A program made the translations under genes and the position numbers. From Candidatus Wirthbacteria bacterium CG2_30_54_11 (GTDB taxonomy: Bacteria > Patescibacteriota > CG2-30-54-11): DNA of 21,888 nucleotides. Below, piece by piece: positions 1 through 7,429 of the stretch. Position 1 is the stretch's first letter, and each line of letters opens with the position of its first letter. The DNA is taken from NCBI GenBank assembly GCA_001873755.1, contig MNZT01000080.1, positions 1 to 21,888 of the forward strand, given 5' to 3'. Below the pieces are notes generated by a model. It ran no database searches. It was not told where the DNA came from and saw only the letters and a list, made by a program, of their open reading frames with translations.

Positions 1-611
1 CCGACCAGCGAGATCGTGAAGAAGCCATCCCGGACGCGCTGCTTGCGCTGCTGGTCACGGTTCTTTTTGACATGCTCAAGTTTGTCGCGAAGCATTTTGA
101 TACGTTTCTTAAACGCCCGGCGGTCCTTTTCCATCACGGTCTCACCCGGGCCTTTGGTGCCCACACCGCCGCCAAGCCTTCCAAGTTCAAGACCCCGACC
201 TCCGACCAGCCTGCCGATCTCGTACTGGGCTTCGGAGAGTTCCACCTGGAGTTTGCCTTCGGCGCTCACGGCGCGGCGTTTGAAGATCTCCAGAATGACA
301 CGGGTACGGTCAGATATTTCGATATTAAACGCGTCCTCCAGATGCTTGACCTGAAAGGGACGGAATCCGGCGTCAAGCGCGATGAGGTCGATGCCGCCGG
401 TGAAGTGTTTGAACGTCTCCTTCAGTTCCTCGACCTTGCCGGTACCCAGTCCGGTATGACCGTTCAGGGTCCGCAGTTGATAGATCTCCTCGCCGGCGAT
501 CTGCCAGCCAGCAGCCTTGATAAGCTGTACAAATTCCTCGTGATCTATTTGGGCCTCAGCCTTTTTCTTCGGATATGCATAGACCGAAAACACGAAGGTG
601 CGGCGTTTCAT
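1..611 (-). CDS. hflX: GTPase HflX, N-terminal part (cut by window edge)
   Basis: About 203 residues are visible, starting at ATG 611 and running off the left edge. The N-terminal HflX domain is clear: a region around residues 75-115 containing 'ISDRTRVILEIFKRRA' and 'EGKLQVELSEAQYEI', then a Gly-rich stretch with 'GGVGTKGPGE' and 'DRRAFKKRI', a basic coiled-coil-like helix, and 'FFTISLVG', the strand that leads into the G1 P-loop lying beyond the edge. HflX is a ribosome-associated GTPase that splits stalled ribosomes in other bacteria. The start codon overlaps the stop of the upstream kinase gene in an ATGA arrangement, so the two are probably translationally coupled in one operon. The GTPase motifs themselves cannot be checked here. 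Confidence 0.9.
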   Translation of the reverse strand, partial: MKRRTFVFSVYAYPKKKAEAQIDHEEFVQLIKAAGWQIAGEEIYQLRTLNGHTGLGTGKVEELKETFKHFTGGIDLIALDAGFRPFQVKHLEDAFNIEISDRTRVILEIFKRRAVSAEGKLQVELSEAQYEIGRLVGGRGLELGRLGGGVGTKGPGETVMEKDRRAFKKRIKMLRDKLEHVKKNRDQQRKQRVRDGFFTISLV

Positions 612-1276
612 GTGTACCTCGCAGCCGAGAGGTCCGGACAGTAGGCGAATACTTCCTCCAGAATCTCTTTCTGCTTGTCCTCGGTCGATTTGATGATGTT
701 GCCGGACAGCCCGGAGATCCTGACCCAGCGGAACCGGAGAGAAAGCTCGTCATAGCGCTCCTTGCATGCCTGCATGAACGATCGGTCCACTTCATGCGTG
801 TCCCACAGCTCCCTGAGCGCCATCTGCTGATAGGCGTCCTCCACCGGAAGATCGAGGTAAATAACGAGATCCGAAGACGGCATATGCTTTTCCAGCGTTA
901 GCAGCCACTGCAGCTTTTCCTCCCGGACCGCAGGGTCAGGGAAAAGAGCGGTGAGGATGCCCCAGTTGGCTTCCTTGTACCGGTCGTGGATGATGGTCAC
1001 CCCGGACGAAAGCAGCTCTTCGTACAGCGAGGTATTTTGCGCACGGTCAGCCGCATACAGCATGGCCGCGAAATCGAAAAGTTTTTCTTTGGGTCCAAAT
1101 TCCCCCTTCAGATACCGCCTGATCAGCTCCCCGACCGGCGCTTCGTACTGCGGATATTTGATCAGACGCACCTGATTGCCGGCCTGTTCCAGAGCTCTTG
1201 CCAGCAGATGCGCCTGGGTCGTTTTGCCGACCCCGTTGATCCCTTCGAAGGTTATTATCCTGCCTCTGTTTTGCAC
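608..1276 (-). CDS. tmk: Thymidylate kinase-like dNMP kinase
   Basis: A protein of about 222 residues if started at GTG 1276. The P-loop 'EGINGVGKTTQ' lies at residues 11-21, followed by the 'IHDRYKEANW' segment equivalent to the DRY motif of thymidylate kinases. The role is phosphorylation of dTMP to dTDP. I prefer GTG 1276 over an in-frame ATG at 1315. AAGGAG sits 6 bases upstream of the GTG, and the ATG at 1315 has no ribosome site and lies inside a likely promoter (its codons 3-4 are the -10 TATACT). The residues after DRY (KEANW) differ from the more usual DRY-x-x-S-x pattern, so substrate specificity is less certain than the family. The stop overlaps the hflX start by four bases. Confidence 0.88.
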   Translation of the reverse strand: MQNRGRIITFEGINGVGKTTQAHLLARALEQAGNQVRLIKYPQYEAPVGELIRRYLKGEFGPKEKLFDFAAMLYAADRAQNTSLYEELLSSGVTIIHDRYKEANWGILTALFPDPAVREEKLQWLLTLEKHMPSSDLVIYLDLPVEDAYQQMALRELWDTHEVDRSFMQACKERYDELSLRFRWVRISGLSGNIIKSTEDKQKEILEEVFAYCPDLSAARYT

Positions 1277-1303
1277 GGTTTGCTCCTTCTCGTAACGGCC
1301 ACC

Positions 1304-1331
1304 AGTATAAGCCATGGCGGGCTCAATTCAA
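1304..1331 (-). promoter_or_regulatory. Promoter of tmk-hflX
   Basis: On the minus strand TTGAAT (1331-1326) and TATACT (1309-1304) are separated by 16 bases. Transcription would begin near 1297, leaving a short leader with AAGGAG before GTG 1276. The match at -10 is perfect and the spacing slightly short. Confidence 0.55.
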
Positions 1332-1354
1332 AGTATGCTAAAGTAGTAGTGTTC

Positions 1355-1425
1355 CCCTCGCCCATCTGATGGGAGAGGGCAGCCGCCTTCTGAGGCGAGC
1401 CTCGCCAAGGGCGGGGGTGAGGGCG
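1355..1425. repeat. Palindromic intergenic element with GAGAGGGC / GGTGAGGGCG flanks
   Basis: Positions 1355-1379 form a near-perfect inverted repeat centred on T1367 (CCCTC and CCCATC arms, one A/G mismatch). It is followed by a GC-rich stretch containing GAGCCTCGC and ending GGTGAGGGCG. The same GAGCCTCGC-AAGG-CGGGGG core recurs at 19862-19880, so this is part of a dispersed repeat and not coding sequence. Confidence 0.6.
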
Positions 1426-1448
1426 TCTGACCGCACTGACAATTACCA

Positions 1449-1511
1449 ATTCTCTTACCTCCCTTCCCGCGCCTTGGTCCTTCGGCTCCACTCAGGATGG
1501 GCGCTCTGTGG
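1449..1511 (+). repeat. Dispersed intergenic repeat, copy 1
   Basis: About 60 bases nearly identical, in the same orientation, to 18421-18481, including the 20-mer CTTCGGCTCCACTCAGGATG and the following GCGCTCTGTGG. Both copies lie just upstream of a plus-strand gene (tadA here, hisD there). Confidence 0.8.
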
Positions 1512-1526
1512 TAAAACCCGCACTTG

Positions 1527-1555
1527 TCCTCCGAAGCTGCATCAGCGTAGGAGGA
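1527..1555. repeat. Hairpin repeat TCCTCCGAAGC...GCGTAGGAGGA, copy 1
   Basis: Arms TCCTCC and GGAGGA enclose GAAGC and GCGTA around a short variable loop. A second copy lies inside the T-box leader at 15019-15046. The repeat places an AGGAGGA about 30 bases before tadA, too far to be its ribosome site. Confidence 0.65.
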
Positions 1556-1560
1556 AACCC

Positions 1561-1579
1561 ATTAACCCGTTAACCCGCG
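1561..1579 (+). repeat. Short tandem TTAACCCG repeat
   Basis: Two consecutive TTAACCCG units precede tadA. The same unit reappears at 21876-21888, where the window ends in the middle of it. Confidence 0.5.
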
Positions 1580-1585
1580 AACCTC

Positions 1586-2041
1586 ATGCCCACCGACCTC
1601 ACCTACATGTCCCTGGCCCTGAGCGAAGCCGAACGGGCCCGCGCCCTCGGCGAAGTCCCTATCGGCGCGATCGTGGTCAAGGACGGCAAGATCGTGGCTC
1701 GCTCGCACAATCGCAAGGAGACCACCGCCGACCCTACTGCGCACGCGGAGCTGCTGGTCATCAAGAAAACGGCACACAAGCTGAAGAACTGGCGTCTGAC
1801 GGGCTGCACACTCTATGTCACGCTGGAACCCTGCCCCATGTGCCTGTCCGCCATCATCCAGGCCAGAGTAGATAGACTGGTATTCGGTGCCCCGGATCCG
1901 GTCATGGGCGCCTGCGGCGGCAAGCTGGATCTGACCTCCGTGCACAGCGCCAATCCGACCATCGAGATCACTTCGGGTGTCCTCTCAGAAGAGTGCCGTG
2001 ACCTCATAGATAGATTCTGGAAACAAAGGAGAAAGAAATGA
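1586..2041 (+). CDS. tadA: tRNA-specific adenosine deaminase TadA
   Basis: A 151-residue protein of normal TadA length. It has the zinc-dependent cytidine/adenosine deaminase motifs: 'AHAEL' around residue 53, with the zinc His and catalytic Glu, and 'LEPCPMC' near residues 81-87, with the two zinc Cys. The 'GEVPIGAIVV' strand and 'NWRLTGCTLYVT' are also typical of TadA. It converts the wobble adenosine of tRNA-Arg(ACG) to inosine. The ATG at 1586 has no close Shine-Dalgarno site and an in-frame ATG follows seven codons later, so the exact start is open. The stop overlaps the next gene's start (ATGA at 2038-2041), indicating translational coupling. Confidence 0.93.
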   Translation: MPTDLTYMSLALSEAERARALGEVPIGAIVVKDGKIVARSHNRKETTADPTAHAELLVIKKTAHKLKNWRLTGCTLYVTLEPCPMCLSAIIQARVDRLVFGAPDPVMGACGGKLDLTSVHSANPTIEITSGVLSEECRDLIDRFWKQRRKK

Positions 2042-3129
2042 AAAAGATCCTGGCCTTTTCGCTCTGCGCGGTCTGCCTCGTCCTGTCATCCTGCACCCAG
2101 GGGACTTCAGACCAGACCGGCACCAAGGACTCGACGGATTCCAAAGGTAACAAGAACTCCAGCCAGCACTCCAGCCGGTCAGGGAAACAAGGGCCCTACT
2201 ATCATCAGGTATACGCAGCGACGTCGACCGATGGCATCGCCTGGGCGACCGACGAAGTGCTGCTTTTCGACCACTCCTCCGTACCCGGCGCTGTCATCCT
2301 GGGCGACAAGACTTACCTGTACATGGTGGACGCCAGCTACGACGAAGACCAGCTCTCGGTGGCAGTAAGTACGGACTACGGCGTCACTTTTGGCGAAAAG
2401 ACCAAAGTGGTCTTCGACGGTATGTCTTCCTATGACGCGGTCGATCCTCACCCTGAGATCGTCGACGGCAGGATCAGACTGTACTACCTCGGGGACTTCT
2501 TCTCCCGCAACGAATCCAGACCGCCAAGTCAGACCTTCACCATCTACTATTCAGAATCAGACGACGGCATCAGTTTCGATGCGCCGAAAAAAGTATTCTC
2601 TGCCAACCAGCCGACCACCGATCCTGATGTGTTCACCACGGATTCTGACCTGCGCATGTTCGTCTCCCAGGAGCGGAACCTGATCCTCGCCAGTTCCACA
2701 GACGGCGGCAAAACTTTCGTAAGAGATCCCAATTTCAGCTGGTCAAATGGCGGCGTTTGCGACACCTGGAACTACCATGGCGAACTCAGGACCTACTACT
2801 GCGGCCAGGGGATCCAGTACGCCACCGGCGCCGGCGAAGGCAAGCTGACTGCGCAGACGGGCACGCCGGCAAGCGCCAGTCCTCAGGGCTGTGACCCCTC
2901 GGTAATCGAGCTCCCTGACGGTACTTACCGGATGTTCTACAAACAAATGCTCGCCTCCGGCCAACCCCAGAACCAGATGCCGGGCAGTCCTACTCAAGGT
3001 CAGCCGCCTCCCGGCCAGAATGGCAATAACCCGTTCCCCCAGAACCCGCCGCCGGGCCAGCCGCCGCCCGGATCCGGAGGCAACCAGCCCCTTCCTCAGA
3101 ACACTCTCAACACCCCACCGGTCATCTGA
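2038..3129 (+). CDS. Lipoprotein with Asp-box / five-bladed beta-propeller-like domain
   Basis: A 363-residue protein with a bacterial lipoprotein signal: 'MKK', a hydrophobic core, and the lipobox L-S-S-C with Cys19 as the lipidated residue. A Ser/Thr/Lys-rich linker follows to about residue 60. The body contains four Asp-box-like repeats (STDGIAW, STDYGVTF, SDDGISF, STDGGKTF) and the strands 'DPHPEIVDG', 'TDPDVF' and 'CDPSVIELPDGTYRMFYK', which resemble glycoside-hydrolase or sialidase-type propellers. The last 60 residues are a Pro/Gln/Gly/Asn-rich tail. It is predicted to sit on the outer face of the cytoplasmic membrane and perhaps bind or cleave glycans. No catalytic residues can be assigned. 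AAAGGAG lies upstream of the ATG, which overlaps the tadA stop. Confidence 0.82.
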   Translation: MKKILAFSLCAVCLVLSSCTQGTSDQTGTKDSTDSKGNKNSSQHSSRSGKQGPYYHQVYAATSTDGIAWATDEVLLFDHSSVPGAVILGDKTYLYMVDASYDEDQLSVAVSTDYGVTFGEKTKVVFDGMSSYDAVDPHPEIVDGRIRLYYLGDFFSRNESRPPSQTFTIYYSESDDGISFDAPKKVFSANQPTTDPDVFTTDSDLRMFVSQERNLILASSTDGGKTFVRDPNFSWSNGGVCDTWNYHGELRTYYCGQGIQYATGAGEGKLTAQTGTPASASPQGCDPSVIELPDGTYRMFYKQMLASGQPQNQMPGSPTQGQPPPGQNGNNPFPQNPPPGQPPPGSGGNQPLPQNTLNTPPVI

Positions 3130-3143
3130 GATCAGAGATCCGC

Positions 3144-3171
3144 TTGCCTCTGTTCAACTTTTTGTTATACT
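3144..3171 (+). promoter_or_regulatory. Promoter of tRNA-Ser
   Basis: TTGCCT (3144-3149) and TATACT (3166-3171) with a 16-base spacer. The predicted transcript start is about 16 bases before the mature tRNA 5' end. Confidence 0.6.
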
Positions 3172-3194
3172 GGCCTTTGTTCTCAACCAACTGT

Positions 3195-3284
3195 GGAGAG
3201 GTGCCTGAGTGGTTGAAAGGAGCGGTCTCGAAAACCGTCGTCGCCTTACGGTGACCGAGAGTTCGAATCTCTCCCTCTCCGCCA
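3195..3284 (+). tRNA. tRNA-Ser (anticodon CGA)
   Basis: A class II tRNA with acceptor arms GGAGAGG (3195-3201) and CCTCTCC (3274-3280), discriminator G3281 and an encoded CCA. The anticodon stem GCGGT/ACCGT holds the 7-base loop CTCGAAA, so the anticodon is CGA and the codon read is UCG. A long variable arm follows, then GTTCGAATC in the T arm. The GCCA end is shared with one arm of the palindrome that begins at 3281. Confidence 0.96.
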
Positions 3285-3306
3285 TGTCGCTCGCGAGCGA
3301 CATGGC
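3281..3306. repeat. 26-base perfect palindrome at the tRNA 3' end
   Basis: A perfect inverted repeat with core GTCGCTCGCGAGCGAC, starting in the discriminator/CCA of tRNA-Ser. A close relative with core GTCGTTCGCGAACGAC occurs at 15158-15173 in the T-box leader. The shared consensus is GTCGYTCGCGARCGAC. It is followed by GTCCTGAGCGAAGC, another dispersed-repeat-like string. Confidence 0.75.
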
Positions 3307-3363
3307 TCCGCCGTCCTGAGCGAAGCCCTTGATCTTGGTATTCTAATCGCACCTGCAAGATCA

Positions 3364-3397
3364 AACAGCCCCGAAGCAATTAATTCGGGGCTGTTTT
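3364..3397. terminator. Bidirectional intrinsic terminator between tRNA-Ser and the lysine operon
   Basis: A perfect 12-base stem AACAGCCCCGAA / TTCGGGGCTGTT with an 8-base loop. It is followed on the plus strand by TTTTG and on the minus strand by TTTG. It can end the tRNA transcript from the left and the lys operon from the right. Confidence 0.85.
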
Positions 3398-3422
3398 GTG
3401 TGTATTGATCTGGTGATCCATG

Positions 3423-4220
3423 TCACCTGATGAAGATCGTCCCCTTACCTGCCATCAGATCCTGAACCGGGGTTGCGGTCCTGCCGTCGCCTAGACGGAC
3501 CTCAGTGACCCCACCTTCCAGGGCCCATCTGGCTGCCAGCACTTTTTTCTTCATGCGGCCGCCGGCGTGAGCCATCACAAGGTCAACCTCTGCAAGCTTG
3601 ACCTCGCGGATCAGACTGGCCTCATCATCCCTGTCCCGCAAAAGCCCTGGAGCGGCAAAGAAGTAGAACAGACCAGATGCCTGCATCTGGATGGCTATGC
3701 GCGCCGCCAGCTTGTCCCCGTCGACATTGATCGCGTCGCCCTGTTCACTGAGAGCAGGCGGCGTGATCACCGGCGTATAGCCATGGTCCATCAGGAACGT
3801 CAAAAGCGAGATGTTGATCATCTCCACAGAACCGGCGTAGTCGCCGGCCAGGATCTTCTGTTTCCCGTTCTCCAGCACCTTGATCCGATCCCGCCGTTTT
3901 CCGACAGCCAGGCGGCCATCCATGCCGCTGAGACCGATAGCGTTCACGCCTCTCTTCTGCAGGCGCTCGACGATATATTTATTGACCCGACCGCAGTACA
4001 CCATCCAGAAATATTCCATGGTCTCACGGTCAGTGAAACGGCTGGACTGTCCATCCACCGACTGCACCATACGGGGCGGATGACCCAGCTGCGTCTGCAG
4101 ATCGGTCAGCTCCTGATTACCGCCATGCACCAGGATCTTCGGTTCTGAAACAGTGGCTAGATCATCGACGAACGCATCAATGTTGAGTTCTTCTCCCCCG
4201 CCGATCTTGTAAACATTCAT
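3423..4220 (-). CDS. lysZ: [LysW]-aminoadipate kinase
   Basis: A 265-residue member of the acetylglutamate kinase family. Seen: N-terminal 'YKIGGGEELN', 'LVHGGNQE', 'VYCGRVNKYIVERLQKRG', 'IGLSGMDGRL', 'TPVITPPALSEQGDAIN', 'VDGDKLAARIA' and 'GGRMKKKVLAA'. The pattern VYCGxVNK...LQKxGxNAIGLSGxDGRL and a GRMKKK in place of the ArgB GGM..K motif fit LysZ rather than ArgB. It phosphorylates the side carboxyl of alpha-aminoadipate (possibly also glutamate) bound to LysW. This is the last gene of the operon, 24 bases after lysY, with only a weak ribosome site before ATG 4220. A terminator follows at 3364-3397. Confidence 0.9.
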   Translation of the reverse strand: MNVYKIGGGEELNIDAFVDDLATVSEPKILVHGGNQELTDLQTQLGHPPRMVQSVDGQSSRFTDRETMEYFWMVYCGRVNKYIVERLQKRGVNAIGLSGMDGRLAVGKRRDRIKVLENGKQKILAGDYAGSVEMINISLLTFLMDHGYTPVITPPALSEQGDAINVDGDKLAARIAIQMQASGLFYFFAAPGLLRDRDDEASLIREVKLAEVDLVMAHAGGRMKKKVLAARWALEGGVTEVRLGDGRTATPVQDLMAGKGTIFIR

Positions 4221-4244
4221 GATCTGTACCCGCTTCTAAGTACG

Positions 4245-5333
4245 CTAAACAGGATGCAGCCCGGTGAATTCCAGCCCCAGAGTCTCATCCCAGTGCATCA
4301 TGGCGTTCAGGCACTGGACCGCCTGACCGGCTGCCCCTTTCATCAGATTATCGATAGCCGCGACCACGACCAGCCGTTTGGATCGGGGATCAAGTTGAAA
4401 ACCGATATCGCAGTAGTTGGTCCCCTCCAGGATCTTGGGCTCCGGCAGACGATAGACCCCGCCGTGCTCCTTCACAATGCGGATGAACGGCTCGTCGCCA
4501 TAGTCCTCTCTCAGAATCTGCCAGACATCCTTGTCCGTCATCTGCTCATGCAGAAACAGGTGGCAGGTGACGAGGATACCCCGCACCAGTTCCACTGCCG
4601 TAGCCGAAAAATGCACCTTCAGATCATTTCCTACTTCGGACATCGTATTATTTTCGCCTTTTGATCTCGCAGCCCCCAGCTCCTGTTCGATCTCGGCGAT
4701 ATGCCGGTGGCCGGTGAGCGCATAGGAACGGACGACCCTGCTGCGCTCAGGGTGATGAGTGCCGAGGTTCGGCTCATTGCCGGCTTCGCTGGACGAAGTC
4801 TTGGCATCGATGATGATACGGGAGAGATCGACCAGACCGCGCCTGATGAAAGGATAGAGCGCCAGGATCGAAACCGTAGAATGGCAGCCGGCGCAAGCCA
4901 CCAGATCTGCTGACGCTATTTCTTTTCGATGAATTTCCGGGATGCCATAGACGAAACGGCTGAGGAGGTCAGGACGCGGATGCTTATAGTCATACCAGGT
5001 CTGATAACCAGCCGCTGTGCGAAGTCGAAAATCAGCGCTCTTGTCGATAATCTTCGGCGCCAGTGAAAGGAACTGGTCGATCCGACCGGCAACCGTACCG
5101 TGAGGCAGGCCTGAAATGATCACATCACAGGGGGCGAGATCGTTGATGGAGGAAAATTTCAGCTTTGTCCGGCTGCGCAGATTGGGATGGATCAAAGTGA
5201 CCTGCTTCCCTGCGAACCGCTCTGAGGTGACCTGCTTGACCTCTACCCGAGGGTGCCCGAGGAGCAGGCGAAGAGCTTCTCCCCCCGTGTAACCGGACGC
5301 ACCGACGATGGAGACCTGAATAGTATCAGACAT
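4245..5333 (-). CDS. lysY: [LysW]-L-2-aminoadipyl-phosphate reductase
   Basis: A 362-residue member of the ArgC/LysY family, near the usual length. The Rossmann motif 'GASGYTGGEALRLL' lies at residues 11-24. The catalytic Cys150 is in 'ACAGCHSTVSIL', 'SSSEAGNEPNLGTHHPERS' follows, and the His-rich 'TGHRHIAEIEQEL' is the usual downstream active-site segment. It reduces the carrier-bound acyl phosphate to the semialdehyde with NADPH. AGGAG lies 7 bases before ATG 5333. It sits between lysJ and lysZ, 21 bases after the lysJ stop. The lysine assignment rests on the homocitrate-pathway genes in the same operon. Use in arginine synthesis is possible because some LysW systems serve both. Confidence 0.9.
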   Translation of the reverse strand: MSDTIQVSIVGASGYTGGEALRLLLGHPRVEVKQVTSERFAGKQVTLIHPNLRSRTKLKFSSINDLAPCDVIISGLPHGTVAGRIDQFLSLAPKIIDKSADFRLRTAAGYQTWYDYKHPRPDLLSRFVYGIPEIHRKEIASADLVACAGCHSTVSILALYPFIRRGLVDLSRIIIDAKTSSSEAGNEPNLGTHHPERSRVVRSYALTGHRHIAEIEQELGAARSKGENNTMSEVGNDLKVHFSATAVELVRGILVTCHLFLHEQMTDKDVWQILREDYGDEPFIRIVKEHGGVYRLPEPKILEGTNYCDIGFQLDPRSKRLVVVAAIDNLMKGAAGQAVQCLNAMMHWDETLGLEFTGLHPV

Positions 5334-5354
5334 GGATCAACTCCTGGAAAAAAA

Positions 5355-6524
5355 TTACCCGAGGATATCTGCCAACTTGCCGATGACCAGGTCGATGTGT
5401 TCCCGCTCGATGATGAGAGCCGGCAGGAATCTGATCGTATTGCTGCCGGTCTGGATCACCAGTATGCCCTCATCCTGCAGTTTTTTGACATACGGCGTGC
5501 ACTTGTCCTTCAGCTCCAGCGCGATCATCAGACCCTGGCCTCTGGCTTCCCTGATATTCCGGTTCGTAAGATTCTTCAGTTGCGCCAGGAAATAGGCACC
5601 GGTTTCCCGCGCCTGAGTGTTCAGATCATCCCGCTCAATCGCCTCAATCGTGGCCAGAGAGGCCGCGCAGATGAGCGGATTGCCGCCGAACGTGTTGCCA
5701 TGGGTTCCTTTCGGGATTTTCTGCGACACGGCTTCCGTGACCGCCGTGACGCCGGCAGGCAATCCGCTGGCCAGCGCCTTTGAGATGCAAAGGATATCCG
5801 GCATCATACCGCTCTGCTGAAATGCGAACCAGCTGCCGGTCCGAAAACCGGTCTGTACTTCGTCCAGGATCAACAGAAGACCGTGCCGGTCGCAGAGCGC
5901 CCTGACCTCCTGCAGATACTTTGGATACGGCAGTCGTATGCCGCTCTCGCCCTGGATCGGTTCCAGAATAACGGCCCCGATATCCGGTGTGATGGCCGCT
6001 TCCATGGCCCCGATATCTTCGTAGGGCACATGGACAAAGGATTCCAGCATGGGCGCATAGGGGGTACGGTACTTGTCCGAACCGGTAGCGGCCAGGGCAC
6101 CAAAGGTACGGCCGTGGTACGCCATTTTGGTCGCGATCATGCCACTCTTGCCCGAGGCCACCCTGGCGAACTTGATGGCTGCCTCCACCGACTCAGCCCC
6201 GGAATTATTATAGAAAATGCGGTTCAAGGAAATACCAGTCCCTATCGCATTGATGATGCTCACCAGTTTTTCGGTAAGCGCTCCCCGCTGTTGATTATAA
6301 AAACTGTGATGACAGCTGAGCAGTTTCCCGGCCTGTTCGCTGATGGCTCTGGTCACGGCGGGATGGGCATGACCAAGAATGTTCGGGCCATAGCCGGTCA
6401 TCAGATCCAGATACTTTTTCCCCTGTTCGTCGTAGACCCATACGCCCTCGCCGCGTTCCAGGCTGATACCGCGCTTGGCATACAGGGGGATCAGCTGCTG
6501 ATCCTCGATCTCTTGATACTTCAT
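5355..6524 (-). CDS. lysJ: [LysW]-aminoadipate semialdehyde aminotransferase
   Basis: A 389-residue class III PLP aminotransferase (ArgD/LysJ family). Seen: 'YLDLMTGYGPNILGHAHP', 'NNSGAESVEAAIKFAR' for phosphate-group binding, 'AYHGRTFGALAATG', 'LILDEVQTGFRTG' with Asp221 for the pyridine nitrogen, 'CISKALASGLP' with Lys249 as the Schiff-base lysine, and 'THGNTFGGNPL'. It transfers an amino group to LysW-bound semialdehyde, giving LysW-lysine (or LysW-ornithine if the system also runs on glutamate). AAAGGA lies 7 bases before ATG 6524, and the gene follows the canonical lysX by 17 bases. No separate lysN is visible, so this enzyme might also aminate 2-oxoadipate, which is inference only. Confidence 0.9.
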   Translation of the reverse strand: MKYQEIEDQQLIPLYAKRGISLERGEGVWVYDEQGKKYLDLMTGYGPNILGHAHPAVTRAISEQAGKLLSCHHSFYNQQRGALTEKLVSIINAIGTGISLNRIFYNNSGAESVEAAIKFARVASGKSGMIATKMAYHGRTFGALAATGSDKYRTPYAPMLESFVHVPYEDIGAMEAAITPDIGAVILEPIQGESGIRLPYPKYLQEVRALCDRHGLLLILDEVQTGFRTGSWFAFQQSGMMPDILCISKALASGLPAGVTAVTEAVSQKIPKGTHGNTFGGNPLICAASLATIEAIERDDLNTQARETGAYFLAQLKNLTNRNIREARGQGLMIALELKDKCTPYVKKLQDEGILVIQTGSNTIRFLPALIIEREHIDLVIGKLADILG

Positions 6525-6541
6525 GATGTGTCCTTTCTAAA

Positions 6542-7390
6542 TTATCTCATCCTGGCAACTGAAACCGCATAGTCGACGATGGCACCTGAAATACTGACCG
6601 AGGTGGGCAGCTCGCTGTTCTTGAATTCCATGGCGTGGTTGATCTCATTGATGACCAGGCCGTCAGCGGTCTCGAAGATATCCATGGCGAGGAACCCGCC
6701 TCCGACCGCAGCCGAGGTGCACTGACACAGGTCAGCCATTTCACTGGTGACCGGGCAATTCGAAGCGCGGCCGCCGCGCGCGGTATTGGTGATCCAATGG
6801 GGAGAATCACGGTAAATCGCACAGATCGCTTCCCCGTTCACCACAAAAGCCCGTATATCGCGACCCGGCTTGTCTACATACTTTTGTATATAAAAAATTG
6901 AATGATGGTACGTCCCCAAAGTCTCCTTGTGCTCCAGGACCGCTTCTGCAGCCGAACGATTTTCAACGAGAGCCAAAAGCCTGCCCCAGGAACCAGTGGT
7001 GGGCTTGATGACCACCGGGTAGCCCATCTCCTCGATCGCCTGCAAAGCCGAGGCACTGCTGAAAGCAACTCTGACTTTGGGCGTGGGAACATGCGCTTTT
7101 TCCAGGGCTAGATTGGTATACAGTTTATTCTCGCAGGTCTTTATCACCTCGTAGCGGTTCACGACCAGGACCCCACGTTTCTCGAGCAACTCGCTGATAT
7201 AGAGCGCCTGAGTACTGCTCACACAGCGGTCGATGACGACCTCAGCGCCGAGAGCAAGTGAACCCTGGTCAAGCCAATAGGCGCGCTCCTCGCTGTTCAG
7301 TCTGACCAGCGTATGCCCTGCCCGTTCTATAGCCGCAAAGATGAGTTTTTCATCGCCCCTGACCCTGGAATAGAGAACCCCTATGTTCAT
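6542..7390 (-). CDS. lysX: Alpha-aminoadipate--LysW ligase LysX (canonical paralogue)
   Basis: A 282-residue RimK-type ATP-grasp protein. Seen in order: 'MNIGVLYSRVRGDEKLI', 'VINRYEV'-type central region (here VVNRYEVIKTCENK), 'LEKAHVPTPKVRVAF', 'GYPVVIKPTTGSWGRLLA' for ATP binding, 'HHSIFYIQKYVDKPGRDIR', the loop 'HWITNTARGGRASNC', and C-terminal 'MDIFETADGLVINEINHAMEFKN'. The NTARGG loop and the E-I-N metal-binding triplet are both intact, matching known LysX. It ligates the amino group of alpha-aminoadipate to the C-terminal Glu of LysW with ATP. It is the second of two adjacent paralogues, 39 bases after the divergent copy, and shares its start region 'GxLYxxxRxDExLI' with both other copies. 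Confidence 0.9.
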   Translation of the reverse strand: MNIGVLYSRVRGDEKLIFAAIERAGHTLVRLNSEERAYWLDQGSLALGAEVVIDRCVSSTQALYISELLEKRGVLVVNRYEVIKTCENKLYTNLALEKAHVPTPKVRVAFSSASALQAIEEMGYPVVIKPTTGSWGRLLALVENRSAAEAVLEHKETLGTYHHSIFYIQKYVDKPGRDIRAFVVNGEAICAIYRDSPHWITNTARGGRASNCPVTSEMADLCQCTSAAVGGGFLAMDIFETADGLVINEINHAMEFKNSELPTSVSISGAIVDYAVSVARMR

Positions 7391-7429
7391 ATCGATGACC
7401 CAGTAAATACGAAACTCGCTTGAACTGTC

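Noticed and set aside
72..644. 190-residue plus-strand ORF
   Set aside because: It is the opposite strand of hflX, whose protein sequence is unmistakable.
3122..3379. 85-residue minus-strand ORF containing GEIRTLGHRKATTVFETAP
   Set aside because: It is the antisense translation of tRNA-Ser, a well-known false protein in databases.
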